A DNA stretch of 57,886 nt from an uncultured Prevotellaceae bacterium (GCA_902792685.1 CADBAP010000003.1:1-57886); one strand, 5' to 3'; positions 31,534-40,194 are shown, counted from the stretch's first letter. Notes: generated by a model not told the origin, from the letters alone. Numbers and translations are program-made.

Positions 31534-32927
31534 AGGCTTATCGGTTGGAAGGTGATTGCTTCTCCGCGACTTGTCGCATCGAAAACACCTTTATGATATA
31601 TATGTTGACCATTACAGAAGGTGTGTTCCACCGTCCATTGGTACTCGTGTCCCTTCATCGGACTCCATTTACACTTGCTCTGAATGACATCCTCTGTCAC
31701 CGTCCAAGGGTCGCTGCGACGTACAATCGCGATATCGGCTTGGTAGCCTTTGCGAAGGAATCCGCGACCAACGACTCTGAACAGTCGTGCCGGATTGTGA
31801 CACATCAGCTCCACCAGTCGTTCCATTGTCAGCACTCCGGCGTCAACGAGTTCCAGCATGGTCACCAGAGAGAACTGCACCATCGGCATTCCGCTGGCTG
31901 CTTTTGCACAACCGCCTTGCTTCTGTGACAACAGGTGGGGCGCATGATCTGTCGCAACGGTAGTGATACAGCCGTCAGTGAGTGCTTTCCGCAATGCATC
32001 GCGGTCATCAGCTGTTTTCACAGCAGGATTACACTTGATGAGTGCTCCCTTCGTCAGATAGTCGTCACTGGAGAACCAAAGGTGGGCGATACAAGCCTCA
32101 GCGGTAATCTGAGGAAAGGCCGGATGGTCTAGAATATCTAGATGGTCTAGATTCTCTAGATTCTCTAGATTCTCTGGAAATAGCTCCAGTTCCTTCGCCG
32201 TAGAAACATGAGCGATATGCAGACGGGTGCCGTATGTATGGGCCAGATGAACAGCCAATGCAGACGACTCGTAACAAGCCTCTTCGCTACGGATGAGTGG
32301 ATGGAGCATCACAGCAGGATCGTCGCCGTAAGCCTTCTTCATCTGTTCCATATTGTGGTTGACGGTATCTGTGTCCTCACAATGTGCCATCACCACGATA
32401 CCGAGTTCTGCGGCCGTCTTGAAGATTTTCAGCAACGACCCATATTGATCGACGAGCATATTGCCCGTTGAGGAACCCATAAAGAGTTTCACACCAGGAA
32501 TGCGCGTTTGGTCGAGTTTCTCAAAGGTGTCATAGTTGTCGTTGGTGGCACCATAGAAAAAACTGTAGTTCACGTGACTCTTCTCTGCAGCCAGCGCAAA
32601 CTTCTCATCCAAAGCTTCCAGCGTGGTGGTCTGCGGATTGGTATTCGGCATCTCGAAATAAGAGGTCACACCACCATAGGCGGCCGCACGACTCTCGCTC
32701 TCGATATCTGCTTTGTCCGTCAACCCAGGCTCACGGAAATGCACATGATCATCAATGATTCCCGGTAAAACAAAACAACCCGTAGCATCTATGACTTCAT
32801 CATAGTGTTCCCGGGATGTTACGGTTCCTTCAATGATTTGCTCAATACAGTCATGTTCAATGACGACGCAACCTTCATACATGCGTCCTTCATTTACTAT
32901 TGTGCCGCCTGCAATGAGTATTTTCAT
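31530..32927 (-). CDS. pyrC: Dihydroorotase
   Basis: Third step of pyrimidine synthesis. From the ATG at 32927 the protein has 465 residues; the frame is open further upstream but overlaps the next gene. Metal ligands include His61 and His63 in DDHVHFREPG, the carboxylated-Lys segment GVKLFMGSSTG, HCED, HIAHVST and the catalytic TDHAPH. A run of ENLENLDHLDILDH at about 251-269 is encoded by a TCTAGATTCTCTAGA tandem repeat and is absent from the family core. It starts five bases after the DUF4369 stop. Confidence 0.93.
   Translation of the reverse strand: MKILIAGGTIVNEGRMYEGCVVIEHDCIEQIIEGTVTSREHYDEVIDATGCFVLPGIIDDHVHFREPGLTDKADIESESRAAAYGGVTSYFEMPNTNPQTTTLEALDEKFALAAEKSHVNYSFFYGATNDNYDTFEKLDQTRIPGVKLFMGSSTGNMLVDQYGSLLKIFKTAAELGIVVMAHCEDTDTVNHNMEQMKKAYGDDPAVMLHPLIRSEEACYESSALAVHLAHTYGTRLHIAHVSTAKELELFPENLENLENLDHLDILDHPAFPQITAEACIAHLWFSSDDYLTKGALIKCNPAVKTADDRDALRKALTDGCITTVATDHAPHLLSQKQGGCAKAASGMPMVQFSLVTMLELVDAGVLTMERLVELMCHNPARLFRVVGRGFLRKGYQADIAIVRRSDPWTVTEDVIQSKCKWSPMKGHEYQWTVEHTFCNGQHIYHKGVFDATSRGEAITFQPISL
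32123..32177 (-). repeat. TCTAGATTCTCTAGATTCTC tandem repeat inside pyrC
   Basis: Repeated TCTAGATTC and TCTAGATGG words, about 9-12 base period, translated in frame as Leu/Glu/Asn/Asp residues. Composition unlike the flanking coding sequence. Confidence 0.75.
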
Positions 32928-32931
32928 AGGA

Positions 32932-33735
32932 CTATTTCTTCGTGGTATCGCCAGCCAGTTCTGCAGGAGTCTTCGGTGCCTCAGGAGCATCGCTCGTCGT
33001 ACTTGGTGCGGGAGCAACTGATGCCGCATTGACTGGTGTTTCCGTTCCGTTCATGATATTCTGGTTCTTCAGCGCAGCCTCGTAATAGTCGCGGATAATC
33101 GGATCATTCTTGAATTTATCTGTCGCCTTGCTCATGATAAACTCGATCCAGTCGTCAAGCATCGGATACTGATACCGGATGGCATACAAACTGAACGCCC
33201 AGGGACCCAGCACATTGTCGAAATTGTCTTCTACGAACTTGGTGAGCAACTTCTCATATTCTGCGTCCAATGCCGCCATCTTCTTATTGATACTGGAATA
33301 TACCTCATTCATATCCTTGTTGTTGGCATATCCCTCATATTCTTCCTGTCCTAATTCGCGCAACTGACTTTGAATCTTGTTGCTCTCGTTGAGGAAAGTC
33401 GTCATGCGATCATTCAACTGCGTTCCCTTCACATCATAGGATGTATAGTCGATGTGCATCGTGATATCGCCCTGCTCCAATACGATGGGACGCACTTGGA
33501 TATCATTCATAAAGAGACTTGCTATACGTACGGTATCGATGGTGCCCGTGAACACAAACTGTCCATGAACCACATCGCATGAGTCGATATTTTTCACGTC
33601 TGCGTCCTGGATAACCTTCAGATACAGCTTTTCGCCATCGAGGTTGGATATGCTGGACGAGCCTTGAATATTATAAGAACTTGCACATGATGTGCACACC
33701 AGAATGGTGAATAATGCGTATAGCGTTTTCTTCAT
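32932..33735 (-). CDS. DUF4369 lipoprotein
   Basis: 267 residues from the ATG at 33735, lipobox VCTSC (Cys17). The DUF4369 domain at about 18-120 (SNLDGEKLYLKVIQDADVKNIDSCDVVHGQFVFTG-type beta pattern) is the domain often placed before thioredoxin-like domains in Bacteroidetes; here it is followed by a coiled-coil-rich helical part and a Pro/Ala/Thr-rich tail instead. The promoter lies at 33761-33768 and the upstream in-frame ATG is rejected because it lies above that promoter. Confidence 0.82.
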   Translation of the reverse strand: MKKTLYALFTILVCTSCASSYNIQGSSSISNLDGEKLYLKVIQDADVKNIDSCDVVHGQFVFTGTIDTVRIASLFMNDIQVRPIVLEQGDITMHIDYTSYDVKGTQLNDRMTTFLNESNKIQSQLRELGQEEYEGYANNKDMNEVYSSINKKMAALDAEYEKLLTKFVEDNFDNVLGPWAFSLYAIRYQYPMLDDWIEFIMSKATDKFKNDPIIRDYYEAALKNQNIMNGTETPVNAASVAPAPSTTSDAPEAPKTPAELAGDTTKK

Positions 33736-33760
33736 ATCGTACGTATTTGTTCGTAGGAGA

Positions 33761-33768
33761 CAAAAATA
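33761..33768 (-). promoter_or_regulatory. -7 box of the DUF4369-pyrC-phosphoesterase operon
   Basis: TATTTTTG on the minus strand, 25 bases upstream of the ATG at 33735. No good -33 element. Confidence 0.5.
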
Positions 33769-33838
33769 CAACGGATTCCTGACGTAAAAAAACTTTTTTA
33801 TGCAATTTAAAACAATCGACCGCACTTTTAGCGTTTTT

Positions 33839-34258
33839 TCAGTCTTCTTTGGCTAGTTCGTTCGAAATACGGTGCATGGTGTACATCTCCAGAATGGCAG
33901 CAATCAGCAACACCACCACCCAGTTGTTGTGGATAAACCGCATGTAGGTTTCATAGCCGTCAAGGGTTGTTGCCATGTGGGGAAACAGCCATTGCCACGC
34001 ACGTTCCGCCATCAGCAAACCAGCAACGACAAACAGGACATCGGCGATCAGCATGATACGGCGCAAACGACGGATCACGACGCTCTTCCCCTCATAGCGC
34101 TGCAGAGCTTGCATACTGGCAAACATCAGCGTTCCAGCTAAGAATACCAACGACATGATATTTGTAAAGATGTCAAACACACAACAGCCGACACCCGCAA
34201 CCATGAGGATGCCGCCTGTGATAAAAATAAAGTTTTCGAATTTATTTAGCTGTCTCAT
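33839..34258 (-). CDS. Small integral membrane protein of unknown function
   Basis: 139 residues from the ATG at 34258, four hydrophobic segments (FIFITGGILMVAGVGCCVFDIF, MSLVFLAGTLMFASMQAL, IMLIADVLFVVAGLLMAE, WVVVLLIAAILEMYTMHRI). No family signature recognised. It overlaps the end of the FtsB/DivIC gene by 17 bases and is therefore co-expressed with it; a role in division or envelope is possible but only suggested by position. Confidence 0.75.
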   Translation of the reverse strand: MRQLNKFENFIFITGGILMVAGVGCCVFDIFTNIMSLVFLAGTLMFASMQALQRYEGKSVVIRRLRRIMLIADVLFVVAGLLMAERAWQWLFPHMATTLDGYETYMRFIHNNWVVVLLIAAILEMYTMHRISNELAKED

Positions 34259-34586
34259 GCTCCTGAATGGTTGGAAGCGACGGCTCATCATCGCTCAACA
34301 CAAAAATATCTTCATCATCCGTTTTCATGAAATAACGCTCACGGGCAATCTTGGAAATGACCTTCGGATCCTTTCCCAAATCCTTCAAACGCTTGGAGTC
34401 AGCCTCGTAACGAGCCTTGTATTCGCTGATTTCCTCCTTCAGCGACTCGATATGATATTCGTATTCTATACGACGCACAAAACTGTTCTCATCGATAAAT
34501 CCGACGATGAGGATGCCGAGTACAATGACAATATGGTATTTGAAATGACTCAGGAAACTCCAAACTTTATTCGCTATCTTGCTCAC
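34242..34586 (-). CDS. Septum formation initiator (FtsB/DivIC family)
   Basis: 114 residues: short cytoplasmic start, one membrane helix (YHIVIVLGILIVGFI, about 17-31), then a coiled coil (EYEYHIESLKEEISEYKARYEADSKRLKDL) and the conserved KISKIARERYFMKTDDEDIFVL block of the family. It bridges early and late divisome proteins. Leftward promoter at 34606-34613. Confidence 0.88.
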   Translation of the reverse strand: MSKIANKVWSFLSHFKYHIVIVLGILIVGFIDENSFVRRIEYEYHIESLKEEISEYKARYEADSKRLKDLGKDPKVISKIARERYFMKTDDEDIFVLSDDEPSLPTIQEHETAK

Positions 34587-34605
34587 GTTATTCTTATTTT
34601 GCGAG

Positions 34606-34613
34606 CAAAGTTA
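34606..34613 (-). promoter_or_regulatory. -7 box of the FtsB/DivIC gene
   Basis: TAACTTTG on the minus strand, 19 bases before the ATG at 34586. Confidence 0.55.
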
Positions 34614-34654
34614 ACAAAACCTGCTGAATCACCAAAATAAAAAAAACAAAAAAA

Positions 34655-34685
34655 TTGCGATAACCAGATTTTTATACTAAATTTG
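34655..34685 (+). promoter_or_regulatory. dnaX promoter
   Basis: TTG (34655-34657), 20 bases, TAAATTTG (34678-34685); start near 34692, so translation begins at 34719 and not at the in-frame ATG at 34683. Confidence 0.6.
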
Positions 34686-34718
34686 CAAGCAAAAATCAAG
34701 ATTAAACCAAAAAAGCAA

Positions 34719-36503
34719 ATGGAATATATCGTATCAGCACGTAAATACCGTCCGATGACATTCGACTCGGTTGTGGGACAAGCAGCACTGACCACCACCC
34801 TGAAGAATGCCGTGAAAAGCGGAAAGCTGGCACATGCCTATCTGTTCTGCGGACCGCGTGGTGTGGGTAAGACAACATGTGCTCGTATCTTCGCCAAAGC
34901 CATCAACTGTATGAACCCCACCGACGATGGTGAGGCATGCAACGAGTGTGAGAGTTGTCAGGCGTTCAACGAACAGCGTTCGTACAACATTTTTGAGCTG
35001 GACGCAGCCTCCAACAACTCTGTTGACAACATCAAGTCGCTGATGGACCAGACGCGCATCCCACCGCAGGTAGGCCGTTACAAGGTGTTTATCATCGACG
35101 AGGTACACATGCTGTCGGCAGCAGCCTTCAACGCTTTCCTGAAAACGCTGGAAGAGCCGCCCGCACACGTCATCTTCATTCTGGCAACCACAGAGAAACA
35201 CAAGATTCTGCCAACCATCTTGAGCCGTTGTCAAATTTATGACTTCGAGCGTATGACCGTTGCCAATACAGTCAATCATTTAAAGATGGTGGCTGAGAAA
35301 GAAGGCATCCAGTACGAAGAAGAAGCCCTCGCGGTGATTGCAGAGAAAGCCGACGGCGGTATGCGTGATGCACTGAGTATCTTCGACCAGACAGCCAGCT
35401 TCTCACAAGGCAACATCACGTATCAGAAAGTGATTGAAGACCTGAACGTGCTCGATGCAGAAAACTATTTCAACATCATCAATCTGGCATTGGAAAACAA
35501 AGTGCCCGACATCATGGTGCTGCTGAACAACGTCATCAACAAAGGCTTCGACGGCGGTTTGCTCATCAACGGTCTGGCCTCACATGTGCGCAACGTCCTG
35601 ATGGCGAAAGACCCACAGACGCTGCCGTTGCTGGAAGTGAGCGAACAACAGCGCCAGCGCTATCAGCAGCAGGCTCAGAACTGCCCCACTCCTTTCTTAT
35701 ATAAGGCACTGAAACTGATGAACCAGTGTGATGTGGAATACCGTCAGTCGTCCAACAAACGACTGCTGGTGGAACTGACACTTATCCAAGTGGCGCAGAT
35801 CACCCAGCCCGACGATGATGGTGTCAGTGCGGGGCGTAGCCCTAAGCGATTAAAATCCCTGTTCAGAAAACTTTTCCAAACCGTTAAGCCAGAACCAGCA
35901 GCACAGGTGGCTGGGGCTAAACGCGTGTCTGGAAAAACCAACGAGAATGTCATCTCTAACGATTCTAATCTTCCTAAGGACGCCAACGACGCGAAGGATT
36001 CAAAGGAAGTAAAACCCGCTCAGCCGAAGATTACGCTCGGAAGCCTCAGCATGTCGTTCAATAATATTCTCAACGACGGCAAAGGCACCCATTCGGATAT
36101 CCAAGAGCCGGAACTCAAGAACAAAGAAGAAAAGAAACCTTTCACAGAAGACGAGCTGTTGTTCCAGTGGCGTGCGATGTGTAAACGCATGCAGGGAAAC
36201 GACAAGTTCAAGGGACTGGCGACACGAATGAGGAATATCATCCCAGCCATCACCACTTATCCGCAAGTGGAGATCGTTGCTGAAAACGGCATCCTGCTCA
36301 AAGAGATTGAAGACATCAAGAGGCGCATACGCATCACGCTGGCCAATGAGCTGCACAATGCCGATCTCACCATTACCGTCCGTCTGGCCAAGCAAGAGGA
36401 AATCAAACCCATGTTGCGACCGAACGAACTGTTCGACAAAATAAAAAAGGAGAATTCTGCTATCGCAAAACTCTCCGAAGTCCTCCAATTAGATTTGGCG
36501 TAA
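34719..36503 (+). CDS. dnaX: DNA polymerase III subunit gamma/tau
   Basis: Clamp-loader ATPase, 594 residues. Walker A GPRGVGKTT, four zinc-type Cys in the CMNP...CNECESC segment, Walker B DEVHMLSAAAFNAFLKTLEEPP, and sensor ATTEKHKILPTILSRC. The middle (about 365-440) is a low-complexity linker, partly encoded by odd words such as GACGCCAACGACGCGAAGGA, before a C-terminal tau-type domain starting near LFQWRAMCKRM. No A6G-type slippery site was noticed, so a gamma form by frameshift is not evident. Confidence 0.96.
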   Translation: MEYIVSARKYRPMTFDSVVGQAALTTTLKNAVKSGKLAHAYLFCGPRGVGKTTCARIFAKAINCMNPTDDGEACNECESCQAFNEQRSYNIFELDAASNNSVDNIKSLMDQTRIPPQVGRYKVFIIDEVHMLSAAAFNAFLKTLEEPPAHVIFILATTEKHKILPTILSRCQIYDFERMTVANTVNHLKMVAEKEGIQYEEEALAVIAEKADGGMRDALSIFDQTASFSQGNITYQKVIEDLNVLDAENYFNIINLALENKVPDIMVLLNNVINKGFDGGLLINGLASHVRNVLMAKDPQTLPLLEVSEQQRQRYQQQAQNCPTPFLYKALKLMNQCDVEYRQSSNKRLLVELTLIQVAQITQPDDDGVSAGRSPKRLKSLFRKLFQTVKPEPAAQVAGAKRVSGKTNENVISNDSNLPKDANDAKDSKEVKPAQPKITLGSLSMSFNNILNDGKGTHSDIQEPELKNKEEKKPFTEDELLFQWRAMCKRMQGNDKFKGLATRMRNIIPAITTYPQVEIVAENGILLKEIEDIKRRIRITLANELHNADLTITVRLAKQEEIKPMLRPNELFDKIKKENSAIAKLSEVLQLDLA

Positions 36504-36504
36504 C

Positions 36505-36545
36505 CTTAGTCGTTTAGGAGATTAGTCGTTTGGTCGTTTGGGTCT
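36505..36545 (-). repeat. AACGACC/AACGACTAATCTCC mini-repeat after dnaX
   Basis: On the minus strand this reads CCAAACGACCAAACGACTAA and then TCTCC. A 17-base exact match, CCAAACGACTAATCTCC, occurs inside the coding part of lptD (52405-52484). Confidence 0.7.
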
Positions 36546-36546
36546 C

Positions 36547-37584
36547 CTAAATCAACGGCATTCCTGCCTTCTCGCACTCCTCGCGCATATCATCAGGCCA
36601 GATGCTGGCTTGGATCTCTCCGATATGTGCTTTATGCAACAGAACCATACACAGGCGGCTCTGTCCGATACCGCCACCAATACTCAATGGCAGCTTGTCG
36701 TTGAGCAGTTGCTGGTGAAAGAACAGTTCCTTGCGGTCTTCCTTGTTTTCCAGTTTCAGCTGGCGCAACAGCGAATCCTTATCCACACGGATACCCATTG
36801 ATGACAACTCAAACGAACGCTCCAGCACAGGATACCATATTAATATATCACCGTTCAGACCTGCTTTGCCGTTTTCAGCTATTGTTGACCAGTCATCGTA
36901 GTCAGGAGCACGTCCGTCGTGCTTCTCACCGTTCGCCAGTTTGCCGCCAATACCGATGATAAACACAGCACCGTATGCCTTACAGATAGCATCCTCGCGC
37001 TCCTTTGGCGTCTTGTCGGGATACATCTTCAGCAAGTCTTCGCTGTGGATGAAATGAATCTTCTCAGGCAGGAAAGGCTTGATTTGCGGATAGGTCTCAC
37101 ACGTCAGATATTCTGTTCTGCGAATAGCCGAATAGATGCGCTCTACCACATTCTTCAGGAACTCCAGCGTACGCTGTTCCTTTGTGACAACAGCCTCCCA
37201 GTCCCACTGATCGACATACAGCGAATGCAGGTTATCCAGTTCTTCATCCGCACGGATCGCGTTCATATCTGTATAGATACCGTAGCCTGGTTCTATCTCG
37301 TATTCGGCCAGCGTCAGACGCTTCCATTTTGCCAGCGAGTGAACCACCTCGGCCTTTGCATCGTTCAAATCCTTGATGGGGAAAGTCACAGGACGCTCAA
37401 CACCGTTCAGGTCGTCGTTGATACCCAAACCTTTTAACACAAACAAAGGAGCCGTCACACGACGGAGCCGCAGCTCTGTCGAGAGATTGATCTGAAAAAA
37501 CTCTTTAATTTGTTTGATACCCTGTTCCGTCTGGCGCATATCCATCAGCGCCTTATACCCCTCAGGCTTAATCAATTTGCTCAT
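36547..37584 (-). CDS. asnA: Aspartate-ammonia ligase
   Basis: Makes asparagine from aspartate and ammonia with ATP; class II tRNA-synthetase-like fold. 345 residues, close to the usual 330. Characteristic segments include LNGVERPVTFPIKD, VVHSLAKWKRLTL, GIYTDMNAIRADEELDNLHSLYVDQWDWE and the C-terminal LPLSIGGGIGQSRLCMVLL. The gene is convergent with dnaX, ending about 40 bases from its stop, and has its own promoter. Confidence 0.97.
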   Translation of the reverse strand: MSKLIKPEGYKALMDMRQTEQGIKQIKEFFQINLSTELRLRRVTAPLFVLKGLGINDDLNGVERPVTFPIKDLNDAKAEVVHSLAKWKRLTLAEYEIEPGYGIYTDMNAIRADEELDNLHSLYVDQWDWEAVVTKEQRTLEFLKNVVERIYSAIRRTEYLTCETYPQIKPFLPEKIHFIHSEDLLKMYPDKTPKEREDAICKAYGAVFIIGIGGKLANGEKHDGRAPDYDDWSTIAENGKAGLNGDILIWYPVLERSFELSSMGIRVDKDSLLRQLKLENKEDRKELFFHQQLLNDKLPLSIGGGIGQSRLCMVLLHKAHIGEIQASIWPDDMREECEKAGMPLI

Positions 37585-37616
37585 TATTCTTACCTGTTAA
37601 TTACAATTTGCGCCTG

Positions 37617-37646
37617 CAAAGGTATAAAGAATAAATTGATATGCAA
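37617..37646 (-). promoter_or_regulatory. asnA promoter
   Basis: Minus-strand TTG (37644-37646), 19 bases, TACCTTTG (37617-37624); about 33 bases before the ATG at 37584. Confidence 0.65.
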
Positions 37647-37738
37647 GCAAAATTGCCAATATTTTTTGCATTTTGACAGCAAACCGCTTATTTTAACGTC
37701 ATTTTGTCTTATCAGTACAAAAAATTACGCATTATGCA

Positions 37739-37768
37739 TTGCGCATTACGCATTATTTATTACCTTTG
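37739..37768 (+). promoter_or_regulatory. tRNA-Arg promoter
   Basis: TTG (37739-37741), 19 bases, TACCTTTG (37761-37768); the tRNA begins 11 bases after the -7 box. The -33 region lies in repeated GCATTACGCATTATGCATT words (37725-37756). Confidence 0.65.
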
Positions 37769-37778
37769 CACCCGTTTC

Positions 37779-37852
37779 GGTCCCGTAGCTTAGCTGAATA
37801 GAGCGTCAGATTCCGGTTCTGAAGGTCAAGGGTTTGAATCCCTTCGGGATCA
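37779..37852 (+). tRNA. tRNA-Arg, anticodon CCG
   Basis: 74 bases folding into a full cloverleaf: acceptor GGTCCCG with CGGGATC and discriminator A, D stem GCTT/GAGC, anticodon stem TCAGA/TCTGA with loop TTCCGGT giving anticodon CCG (reads CGG), T stem AAGGG/CCCTT with loop TTTGAAT. CCA is not encoded. It stands alone between convergent-to-divergent units and is followed by a strong terminator. Confidence 0.95.
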
Positions 37853-37914
37853 CATTCAAATAAAAAGGCTGCGACGAAAACTTGTTTTCAGTTGTAGTCC
37901 TTTTTGTTTGAATG
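37853..37914 (+). terminator. Long terminator hairpin after tRNA-Arg
   Basis: Starts at the base after the tRNA. CATTCAAATAAAAAGG pairs with CCTTTTTGTTTGAATG, CTGCGAC with GTTGTAG (with wobbles) and GAAAAC with GTTTTC, so about 29 pairs close on a two-base loop. The G/C-rich lower part followed by TTTTTG is a standard terminator; the flanking A and T tracts extend it. Confidence 0.8.
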
Positions 37915-37975
37915 TAAGAGCTGCCCGTGGCAGGGCTTGGGATATTTAATCCCTTCGGGATTATATATAACAGTT

Positions 37976-38389
37976 ATGGTACAACAAATAGAAATCACCC
38001 TGGAGCCTAAGCATCGCGGTTTCCATCTGGTAACGAGCGAGATTGTGCGCCAGTTACCCCCATTGCCTAAAACCGGCATCGTGAACATTTTCACCAAGCA
38101 CACCAGTTGCGGATTAAGCATCAACGAAAACTGCGACCCTGATGTGCGTGTAGATATGGAGACTATCTTCAATCGTCTGGTACCAGCAAACCTGCCTGAA
38201 TACCAGCATACGCTCGAAGGTTCCGACGATATGCCTGCTCACGCAAAGTCCACGCTGAGTGGTGTCAGCCTCACTATTCCCATCACCGATGGCCGCCTGA
38301 ATCTGGGCACGTGGCAAGGCATCTATTTCTGCGAGTATCGCAACTACGGCGGCTCCCGTCGTTTAGTCGTCACCATCATCGGTGAATGA
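37976..38389 (+). CDS. YjbQ/UPF0047 family protein
   Basis: 137 residues from the ATG at 37976. The small beta fold of the YjbQ family is recognisable by NIFTKHTSCGLSINE, EGSDDMPAHAKSTLSGVSLTIPI and LGTWQGIYFCEYRNYGGSRRLVVTI. Conserved His residues form a metal site; members show weak thiamin-phosphate synthase activity, but the physiological role is unsettled. The 61-base leader after the tRNA terminator holds two small hairpins (CTGCC/GGCAG at about 37920 and AATCCC/GGGATT at 37949-37964). Confidence 0.9.
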   Translation: MVQQIEITLEPKHRGFHLVTSEIVRQLPPLPKTGIVNIFTKHTSCGLSINENCDPDVRVDMETIFNRLVPANLPEYQHTLEGSDDMPAHAKSTLSGVSLTIPITDGRLNLGTWQGIYFCEYRNYGGSRRLVVTIIGE

Positions 38390-38420
38390 AATCAAACCAA
38401 ATATTTTTTGTCCAAAATAG

Positions 38421-38452
38421 AATACGTGGAACGTTTCAGCGTTCCACGTATT
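38421..38452. terminator. Bidirectional hairpin between yjbQ-like and FecR-domain genes
   Basis: AATACGTGGAACG (38421-38433) and CGTTCCACGTATT (38440-38452) form a perfect 13-bp stem with a six-base loop. It sits between convergent genes, A/T-rich on both sides. Confidence 0.75.
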
Positions 38453-38474
38453 ATTATAAGGTATAGACGAATGG

Positions 38475-38497
38475 GATGTCACTCTCCTGATGGCATC
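38475..38497 (-). repeat. GATGTCA/TGGCATC hairpin repeat, copy C
   Basis: Lies three bases beyond the stop of the FecR-domain gene. Shortened relative to copies A, B and D but with the same end words. Confidence 0.6.
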
Positions 38498-38500
38498 GGT

Positions 38501-40189
38501 TTACTTCACGCTATACCCTTGCGGTACTTTGAATTTGTTTTCGTCGATGCTGGCAGGCTGCTCTATCTTCGTGGCTTCCGATACGCTCTTGCCGTTCTTG
38601 CTGTTGACAATCTTCTTCAGCGTGATGCCGTTCCAAACGTAATAGGTCGTCGTAGAACTTTGATAGACCGTACATTGCTTGCCGGCAACAGTAGCCGTTC
38701 CCTTCTTCGTCAGCTTGTGCTTCTTCAGGTCGGCATCGCTGATATTCAGGAAGTTAATGGGCGTGTATTTGCCTTGCTTGACCTTCTTGGTCTTCTCGTC
38801 CAACTGATAGCCCTTGCTGCCGCGATAGATGGTGACGTTCGTTGTCGATGAGCCGCTCACCTTCGAGGCCTGCCGCTCAAGCTGTCCGTATTTGTCGAAG
38901 GTGCGCACAACAGTTCCCTTCTGGTTGCCCTTCGTGAAGCTGTAGGTGATGACGCCGCGCTCCATTCCGTAGCGTTTCTGGGTAGCGGATGAGGAAGCAG
39001 AAGGCTTGTTGCTGTAGTAGTTCTTGATTTCCTTCATGGGGATGCCGAACTTCTTGGCACCTTTCTCGATGTCGAACTTCTGCACCTTCACCTGTCCGTC
39101 CTTGCCTACCGACGAAGCCTGTCCAGCCTTCAGCATCACCTTCTTCTTCCCTTTCTTGCTCGTCACTTCTACAGAGCCGGCAAAAAGATAGACGTTCGAT
39201 TTGCCGTTCCGCTCCTCAAAGGCGACGATGGTGCCCTTGATGCCAGTAACACAATGACTCATCTCCAATTCTATGCTCTTTCCTTCAGCCATCTTCTTGA
39301 TATTCGCCCAAATGCCTCCAGCAAGTATTTCTAGTTTCGAGGGTACCCTAGGCTCTTTGGTATGAATAAGAATGGTGCTTTCGGAGCCGATGGTAAAACA
39401 GCCCTGCCATTCTGGTACATCTAATTTTGCGCCAGAATCTTCCTCTGTACGTATGCGATCTAATTCTTTAATGACGGTTTGATATTCGGCAAACTCATAA
39501 GCATCATCGTCTTGATCGTTGCAGCGGAACGACACCTCGCCCCACAACTCTTCAAATCGGATACCGCTGTCTGGGTGTTTGCAATTAGACGACGAGGGAG
39601 GCAACCAACGCTCCTTATTCTGAGTTTTTGATGACGACGACGAACTGTTGCCTTTACTGCTTGACTGACCACTGCGCATTCCGGGACGCTTGTAGGTAAG
39701 ATGTAGGATAGTACCAACTCTTGCCATAGGACCGTCAACCGAGACAGTTACCTTGGCTATATCAGCCTCTTTCGGTACTTTGCAAGAGATACTCAGCACT
39801 TTTGAGTCCGCCGTCTTATTTCCACCACCATTAATGATTCTTTTTCCCAATGGAGAACTGGTATCTTCTTTGAAAAATTGCAGAGAAATTTCAGCTTTAT
39901 ACTTAGCCGCCTTGTGATCACCTCTTGTCAGACACTGTGATACAGTTTTGATATTCAGGGTTCCACCTGGATTCAAATCGGCTTCATAAACGCGATACGA
40001 TAGTTCTGGTCCTTTCATATCCCCTGTTTCCACGGCATTTGCACCCGAAAAAGACACTTTCGTATCCAACTCATATTCACACTCCCAATGAGGATGACTC
40101 TTCAGATTTATAACGTTTTGTGCACCTGCCGCCGTTGCCATCAGCAGCAGGGCCAGTATCATCATCATGTTTTTTAGTATCTGTCTCAT
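38501..40189 (-). CDS. Secreted FecR-domain protein
   Basis: 562 residues with a signal peptide (ILALLLMATAAGAQ). A beta-rich N-terminal part (about 25-170), a Ser-rich tether (about 172-190), a FecR-like domain at about 255-380 (KLEILAGGIWANIKKMAEG ... GTIVAFEERNGKSNVYLFAGSVEVTSKKGKKKVMLKAGQASSV), and a C-terminal beta domain (about 420-562, GVITYSFTKGNQKGTVVRTFDKYG). FecR domains bind ligands or carry signals at the periplasm, but there is no anti-sigma membrane part here and no sigma factor next to it. The likely role, surface sensing or adhesion, is unproven. Confidence 0.75.
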   Translation of the reverse strand: MRQILKNMMMILALLLMATAAGAQNVINLKSHPHWECEYELDTKVSFSGANAVETGDMKGPELSYRVYEADLNPGGTLNIKTVSQCLTRGDHKAAKYKAEISLQFFKEDTSSPLGKRIINGGGNKTADSKVLSISCKVPKEADIAKVTVSVDGPMARVGTILHLTYKRPGMRSGQSSSKGNSSSSSSKTQNKERWLPPSSSNCKHPDSGIRFEELWGEVSFRCNDQDDDAYEFAEYQTVIKELDRIRTEEDSGAKLDVPEWQGCFTIGSESTILIHTKEPRVPSKLEILAGGIWANIKKMAEGKSIELEMSHCVTGIKGTIVAFEERNGKSNVYLFAGSVEVTSKKGKKKVMLKAGQASSVGKDGQVKVQKFDIEKGAKKFGIPMKEIKNYYSNKPSASSSATQKRYGMERGVITYSFTKGNQKGTVVRTFDKYGQLERQASKVSGSSTTNVTIYRGSKGYQLDEKTKKVKQGKYTPINFLNISDADLKKHKLTKKGTATVAGKQCTVYQSSTTTYYVWNGITLKKIVNSKNGKSVSEATKIEQPASIDENKFKVPQGYSVK

Positions 40190-40194
40190 AGGTT

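Noticed and set aside
31545..31928. Open frames opposite the dihydroorotase gene
   Set aside because: Antisense shadows of a clearly coding strand; the same holds for many frames opposite metH, mfd, pyrC and lptD.
32928..33029. N-terminal extension of dihydroorotase
   Set aside because: It would overlap the coding end of the DUF4369 gene, and the family begins at MKILIAGGT.
34683..34718. Earlier dnaX start at 34683
   Set aside because: It lies within the -7 box; the family starts at MEYIVSARKYRP.
34719..36503. Programmed frameshift in dnaX producing gamma
   Set aside because: No A-rich slippery heptamer with a downstream hairpin was found near the linker.
37837..37964. Attachment site of an integrated element at tRNA-Arg
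   Set aside because: The shared segment is only about 14 bases, it can be explained as a small hairpin, and no integrase or element is present.
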